Shown here: piece after piece, positions 63,919 through 64,000 of the stretch | Layout: the number at the start of each line of letters is the position of its first letter | Numbering within the stretch: the stretch's first letter is position 1 | From: Planctomycetota bacterium | GTDB lineage: Bacteria > Planctomycetota > Planctomycetia > Planctomycetales > Planctomycetaceae | Length of the DNA stretch: 64,000 nt | NCBI GenBank assembly: GCA_022600195.1 | Contig: JAHZKX010000059.1 | Location: forward strand, 142,699-206,698 | Direction of reading: 5' to 3' | Notes under the pieces: generated by a model | What the model was told of the DNA's origin: nothing | Seen by the model: the letters and a program-made list of their open reading frames with translations, nothing else | Databases searched by the model: none | Translations under genes and position numbers: made by a program

Positions 63919-63967
63919 CTGTTCTGTTTGTCTGCTGGAGCGGAGCGGAAGCAGGCAAACAGAACAG
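63919..63967. repeat. Strong 18-base-pair hairpin
   Basis: CTGTTCTGTTTGTCTGCT with AGCAGGCAAACAGAACAG, 17 of 18 pairs plus one G-T, loop of 13 bases (GGAGCGGAGCGGA). It is near the window end; what lies beyond cannot be seen. It may be a bidirectional terminator or a repeat-element end. Confidence 0.65.
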
Positions 63968-64000
63968 TTTTGCCTCCGGCACCGGGGCCCGGTATCCCAG

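Overview
The window comes from a planctomycete, most like a Gimesia-type member of the Planctomycetales. The evidence is two DUF1549/DUF1553 plus DUF1501 protein sets (one with a clear planctomycete-type cytochrome c N-terminus), PPC-domain and DUF6807 proteins, secreted sialidase- and glycosidase-like proteins, a TPR/FGE-sulfatase fusion, many signal peptides, moderate G+C, and long gene-poor gaps with short dispersed repeats. No rRNA, tRNA or CRISPR array was recognised. The species assignment is inference.

Layout. 0-8.5 kb: a DUF1549/DUF1553 protein diverges from a DUF1501-PPC pair, followed by a large secreted protein of unknown function. 8.9-12.8 kb: a pectate-lyase-like beta-helix protein abuts a decayed PQQ-repeat gene; then come a DUF4345 membrane protein and a GabT-type aminotransferase. 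13-18.8 kb: a repeat-flanked block with an LRR protein, a CxxCH protein and an ECF sigma factor coupled to a membrane protein. 18.8-29 kb: an S9 peptidase, DUF6807, a hypothetical, the TPR/FGE-like giant and a DUF6263-like protein. 29-37.6 kb: a secreted LamG/GH32-like protein, a two-TM protein, a YcaQ-type DNA glycosylase, an esterase, a patch of gene remnants and a BNR sialidase-like protein. 38-42.2 kb: the second cytochrome/DUF1549/DUF1553 plus DUF1501 operon. 42.4-44.5 kb: a minus-strand LarA-like/RraA-like operon. 44.8-48 kb: an isolated FlgG-like protein with a membrane anchor, an SRPBCC protein and MiaA.

48-49.8 kb is the most unusual stretch. A GxxExxY-family nuclease-like gene lies between inverted copies of a short repeat containing TACCACGAAAGACACGAA. 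More copies surround an AT-rich ORF of unknown function, a broken two-TM ORF and what looks like the last codons of a second GxxExxY gene. This looks like a small element, or family of elements, in which a PD-(D/E)XK-like protein is tied to its own repeat.

49.7-63.2 kb is mostly ordinary chromosome: a TPR/SH3 protein, MqnD, an SDR, NadB, another SDR, an LRR protein, a hybrid histidine kinase, two Gfo/Idh/MocA oxidoreductases, a VOC-like protein, ThyX and ribosomal protein bS21 with a clear terminator. The last kilobase holds an AT-rich zinc-ribbon protein, a small ORF resembling a piece of RNA polymerase beta, and two strong hairpins.

Functionally the window mixes housekeeping (menaquinone and NAD synthesis, thymidylate, tRNA modification, bS21) with secreted polymer-degrading or surface proteins. 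The gene remnants (PQQ, serine hydrolase, a paralogue of the 6.5-kb gene, an unidentified C-terminus, a GxxExxY tail) show active gene turnover in the gaps.
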